Source of the DNA: Sinohyriopsis cumingii
Lineage: Eukaryota > Mollusca > Bivalvia > Unionida > Unionidae
Assembly: GCA_028554795.2 (NCBI GenBank)
Contig: CM068830.1
Location: 46,638,227 to 46,702,226 of the forward strand
Length of the DNA stretch: 64,000 nt
Direction of reading: 5' to 3'
Shown here one piece after another: positions 59,729 to 64,000 of this stretch. Under the pieces are notes generated by a model. That model had not been told where the DNA came from, did not search any database, and was given only the letters and a program-made list of their open reading frames with translations. How positions within the stretch are numbered: position 1 is the stretch's first letter; each line of letters starts with the position of its first letter. The position numbers and the translations under genes were made by a program.

Positions 59729-62618
59729 CTCAATATCAAGTCGTTCCCCTGTAACTCTCGCGGAGGACGAATTGTTGTCATCACAAAGAACTCCATGATC
59801 AAACGTCTTAACCACACCACAACATTCAATTTCGACCACACATCGTTTGAACTAGTGCAAACCACACTCACACTGGAGAAAAGGTCAGTCCATTTTTTCT
59901 GCCTATACCACCCTCCTCCTAGTAGAAAAAACAAGCTGACTGAATCTCTCTTTTTGGAGCAGTTTCCGAATCTCCTGGACTATGGAAATTCGATAGGTGG
60001 CAACCTGATTATTCTTGGAGATTTCAACTTTCACTTTGACTGTCCCGGAAGCCCAAACACATCAAAACTCATAGATTCCATTGCTGTTTTCAACCTCAAA
60101 CAGTCAGTTAACCAACCCACTCATAAACATGGTCACATTTTAAACTGGATTCTTCATAGACCTGATGATAACATTCTACGGTCCTCCCTGGTATCCCTTG
60201 ACCTTGCATCAGATCACCTCTGCATTATATGCCATCTTGACGTATCAGTCCCTAACCCTCCACCTTTATCTGCTACTAACAGAAACCTCTGTATGATAAC
60301 AGAACCAAACTAATGCATGACATCCAAGAAAACCTAACAACTTGCTTACCTCCTACAGCAGAACAGCTCGATAACTGACTGCGTTCATTGCTCGACAAAC
60401 ATGCCCCAGCTACCAAGTGCAGAGTATCAATTCAAACGTGTTCTCCATGGTATAGCAGTGTTAGGGACCAGCTTCGCACTGCTCAAAGAGACCGTCGTAA
60501 AGCTGAAAGGCTTTGGCTTTCCACCAGACTCACTATTCATAAGCAAATCTATGAAGCTGCTAAGAGGCATGTCACAAATATAGTCCATGCAGCGAAATCA
60601 GCCCACTACACTACTAAGATCATGGAAAGTTCCAGCTGCAAAGAGCTCTTCGGGATTACTAACAAGCTAATGTCAAGGAACAAATCTACACCACTTTCAA
60701 CTACCTTCTCTCCAGTCGACCTTACTGCCATGTTTGCAAATTTCTTCCGTAACAAAGTACAAACCATTAGAGATAAGCTTGACACCACAATTTCAATTGA
60801 CTCGTCGTCACCATACAGTTGGGATACAAAATTTGAGCGGCAATCATTAACAGCATTTCAACCTGTCTCTATGGATTTCGTACGTACAATCCTGATGAAG
60901 AGTGCGCCAAAGTCATGTGAACTTGATCCAATTCCAACATCACTGCTGCTTGAGTGCTTAGATCCAGTATTGTCTTCACTAACTGATGTTATTAATACCT
61001 CTCTCTCATCCGGGGAATTCCCATCATTTTTCAAAACTGCCTTTGTAAAGCCTCTGCTGAAGAAACCAACACTAGACCATAACGATTTAAAGAACTACCG
61101 CCCAGTTTCTAATCTCCCATTTATATAAAAAATCTTAGGTTGTTCTATCCCAGCTTGTATCTCATCTAAATTCAAACAGTCTTTTTTAGCAATGTACAAT
61201 CTGCATATCGCCCTTGCCACAGTACTGAAACTAATCTTCTAAAAGTAGTTAATGACATTCTCTCTGCGTTGGATAGCGGAAAGATTACAGTCCTTGATTT
61301 GTCTGCAGCATTTGACGTAATAGACCATGATACATTACTTCACCGTCTCCAGCATGTATTTGGCATTCATGATACAGCCTTACTGTGGTTCAAGTCCTAC
61401 TTGATCAACAGGACACAAATTGTGTCTGCAAATGGAATACACTCCAGCATAGTTGATCTATGTTGTGGTGTTCCACACGGGTCTGTTCTTGGACCTGTTC
61501 TCTTCATTATATACTCTCAGCCGCTCTCAAGTGTCATAGATCATCATCCAGTGTCTCACCAATTGTACGCTGATGACACACAAATATACAAATCTAGCCA
61601 CCCAACTGAAGTTGATGCTACCATCCAAGGTGTAGAGAGGTGCATTTCTGATTCGAAATCATGGATGACATGTAACAAGCTGCAGATGAATGATGATAAA
61701 ACTGAGGCCATTCTGATCACAACGCAAAGACTTTCTCATTCACATCCTTTACCTCAAACAATAAATATCAGCAACACCAACATTAAATTCACACAATCAG
61801 TACGAAACCTAGGTGTTACTCTGGACAGTACTCTCACATTGCACCAACATGTCATGAACATATGCAAGGCTGCATATCTTGTGCAGAGACGCATCAGCCC
61901 CATTCGCAAGTATCTTTCAGTTGATGCCACTAAAACACTTGTGTGTTCATTAGTACTTTCAAGAGTGGACTATTGAAACTCAGTGATGTCTGGTTCATCT
62001 CAATATCTGCTCCAGAAACTTCAAAAAGTTCAAAACACAGCTGCTTTGATCATAATTAGAGTACCACGATCAGAGCACACCTCAACGCTGCTCTGTACCC
62101 TACACTGACTATCCATTCGATCCAGAATCAAACACAAAATGTGTTCTCTGTGCTACGTTTCACTGTCGGACTCTAGTCCAACATACCTATCCGACCTCAC
62201 CCATGTATACACACCAGCAAGATACTTACGCTCCTCTTCTGACAATCGTATACTCATTATTCCCACTATGAAAACAAAGTCATATGGACAGCGTTCTTTT
62301 GCATACCAGGGCCCAGCAAATGAATTGCCCACTGAACTTAGACACAAAGACACAGTGATCCCATTCAAGAATGCTCTCAAAACTCACTTATTTCGCCTGC
62401 AAGAACAAACTTAAAGACCTAATAATGTTTCCTACCTTAAATATTCTCAGCATGTTTTTTCTATGTTTTCTAATTTCATGGTGTTTGTGTTTGTAATCAT
62501 ATCATTATATATGTTTTTTTATATCTTATAGATGTCTTATGTTGTAAAGCGCTTAGAGCTTCTAAAGATTAGGCGCTATACAAAGTCTTCATTATTATTA
62601 TTATTATTATTATTATTA
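59729..62618 (+). mobile_element. CR1-like LINE, nearly 2.9 kb, 5'-truncated
   Basis: Begins inside the endonuclease (GGRIVVITKNSMIKRLNH), reads NLIILGDFNFHFDCPG (60008) and LASDHLCIICHLDVS. After a broken linker it continues with TKCRVSIQTCSPWYSS, NYRPVSNLPFI, DLSAAFDVIDHDTLLHRL (61296), CGVPHGSVLGPVLF, QLYADDTQIYKSS (61562) and a C-terminal RT tail with LHTL-type phrases. The 3' UTR ends in AAGCGCTTAGAG..GGCGCTATACAAAG, then (ATT)n (62590-62618). Frameshifts and stops at about 60310, 60379, 61128 and 61975 inactivate it. It interrupts long repeat L; copy 1 has the empty site. Confidence 0.9.
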
Positions 62619-63090
62619 CATTGGTTTAGACTGAAATGGATACACCTAGTATCTATATATAGTCTCAACTTGTGTGACGATCGTGGATAAACATCCATGT
62701 AGCTATTTATAGCTATAACCTATTAAAATTCCTATGAAACCCCAATATCTATTTATAGCTACAACTTGTGTGAAATTCTTTTGTAAAAACCTACTGTCTA
62801 TTTATAGCCTCAACTTGTGTGACGTTCCTGTTTAAACACCATAGTTTCTATTTCTAGCTACAACTTGTAGAAAAACCCAAGTCTATATTTATAATCTCAA
62901 AATGTCCAGCTTCAATGACGTCAATGTACTCATCACTAGGAGAATAATGGCAACAGTATTGCGTGTAGCTGACCTGAATACGCGCTAATGTAGGTAGCTA
63001 TGTAGGTGAAATGTATATGATAGGGATAAATGGAGTTTTGTAGAGACAAACAAAGACCACACACGCACAACAGGGGATAAGGAAAAAACT
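62619..63090 (+). repeat. Long interspersed repeat L, copy 2, right part
   Basis: Matches 16565-17010 (ACATTGGTTTAGACT, GACGATCGTGGA, CTTCAATGACGTCA, AATGGCAACAGTATTG). Internally it holds three or four diverged ~60-bp units with the phrase CTATTTATAGCTACAACTTG (about 62703, 62749, 62798, 62849). Copy 1 has fewer of these. Confidence 0.85.
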
Positions 63091-64000
63091 AACCCCAAAT
63101 ATGCTATGCACACAGAAGGGAAGGGGGGAAACACTATCTACTATACACACAAACGCATACAAACACACAAATACACACACACACACAAACCACAGAGAAA
63201 AGGAGGGAAAAAACTATATCTACTATCAAAAATACCCCAATATTTACTATCAAAAACCCCAATATATACTATCCACACAAACAAACGCGCACGCATACAA
63301 AGACACACCCTACTATCCACACAGAAGGGAAGGGTACAAGAAATCAATATATATTATTAAAAATATTCCAGTAGTTACTATAAAAGACAATATCTACCAT
63401 CCACACAAACGTACGCGTACGGATATAAACACACACTCTACTATCCACACAAACACACATCCTACTATATACACAAACATACATGAACACATACAAACAC
63501 GATATCTATTATCCACACAAACGTACGCGCACGCATACAAACACACACTCTACTACCTACACAGAAGGAAATGGTTAAAAATCCAATATCTACTATAAAA
63601 ATACCCCAATATTTACAATAAAAAAAACAAGATCTACTATCCACACAAATGTATGTGAAATAATACAAACACACTCTACTATCCATGAAGAAGGGAAGGA
63701 AAAAACACACGCTACTATCCACACAAAGTACTCGAATGCATACAAACCCCAAATATACTACCCATACAACATGTGCGAACGCATACAAACCCTAAATATA
63801 CTATCCACACACGGGAAGGGGAAAAAACAAACACAATATCTACTATCAACACACGTAAAGGAGCAAAAAAAAAAACCCAAATATCCTATCCACACACGGG
63901 CAGGGGGAAAAACAAACAATATCTATTATCCACACAACGTACGCGACCGCATCCAAACCCCAAATATACTATCCACACAATAACGAGAAAAACAAACACA
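63091..64000. repeat. Degenerate tandem array of long repeat L, copy 2 (runs off the window)
   Basis: Same CTACTATCCACACA anchor with alternating purine-rich spacers (GAAGGGAAGGG type) and CpG-rich spacers (AACGTACGCGCACGCATACA type) as 17051-18300. Continues past the right edge. No cas-like genes, no conserved repeat length, so not a CRISPR. Confidence 0.9.

Overview
The window looks like AT-rich nuclear DNA of an invertebrate animal, most likely a lophotrochozoan and perhaps a mollusc (inference). The reasons are one spliced-looking aminergic GPCR gene of the octopamine/tyramine type, three tRNA-derived SINE families, CR1-like, RTE/L1-like and Penelope-like retroelements, many microsatellites, and a long decayed Polinton/adintovirus-like DNA-virus insertion. 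No bacterial-style operons, rRNA genes or convincing functional tRNA genes are visible. Layout: 1-21.5 kb holds repeats and non-coding DNA: a Penelope-like tail at the left edge, a ~0.9 kb interspersed repeat (3.65-4.56 kb), SINEs at 5.9-6.3 and 15.1-15.4 kb, a decayed CR1 fragment near 9 kb, an unrecognised decayed coding-like zone at 9.6-11.5 kb, and a long repeat with a ~1.2 kb degenerate tandem array (15.9-18.3 kb). 21.5-43.8 kb is the most remarkable part. It contains two diverged copies of a Polinton/adintovirus-like element lying head-to-head in inverted orientation and meeting near 34.42 kb. Copy A (21.5-34.43 kb, morphogenesis genes on the minus strand) has a packaging ATPase, a phospholipase A2-like protein, a retrovirus-type integrase, a family-B-polymerase-like/helicase replication gene, a Cys-rich protein, an HNH endonuclease, a membrane protein, a fibre-like protein, an adenain-type protease and part of a core protein. 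Copy B (34.42-43.8 kb, plus strand) has the double-jelly-roll major capsid protein, core protein, protease, fibre, membrane protein, penton-like protein, HNH, Cys-rich protein and the N-terminal part of the replication gene. Almost every gene carries frameshifts or stops, so this is a fossil, not an active virus. A non-LTR retrotransposon (30.4-33.4 kb) split the fibre gene of copy A, and a CR1 element (43.8-45.76 kb) abuts the broken replication gene of copy B. 45.8-53.9 kb is repeats and featureless AT-rich DNA. 53.97-55.24 kb is the only intact host gene seen, a GPCR whose coding region lies in one exon. It has the DRY, CWLPFF and NPIVY motifs but lacks the amine-binding Asp3.32 and the sodium-site Asp2.50. 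56.3-64 kb contains a CR1 3' fragment, a SINE interrupted by a 619-bp TIR element, and a second copy of the long repeat and tandem array, itself interrupted by a 2.9-kb CR1 element. In the viral block the genes form the usual Polinton kit: integration (integrase), replication (polymerase/helicase), packaging (ATPase), maturation (protease), capsid (MCP, penton, core), and attachment or entry accessories (fibre, membrane protein, PLA2). Polinton terminal inverted repeats and target duplications were not found.
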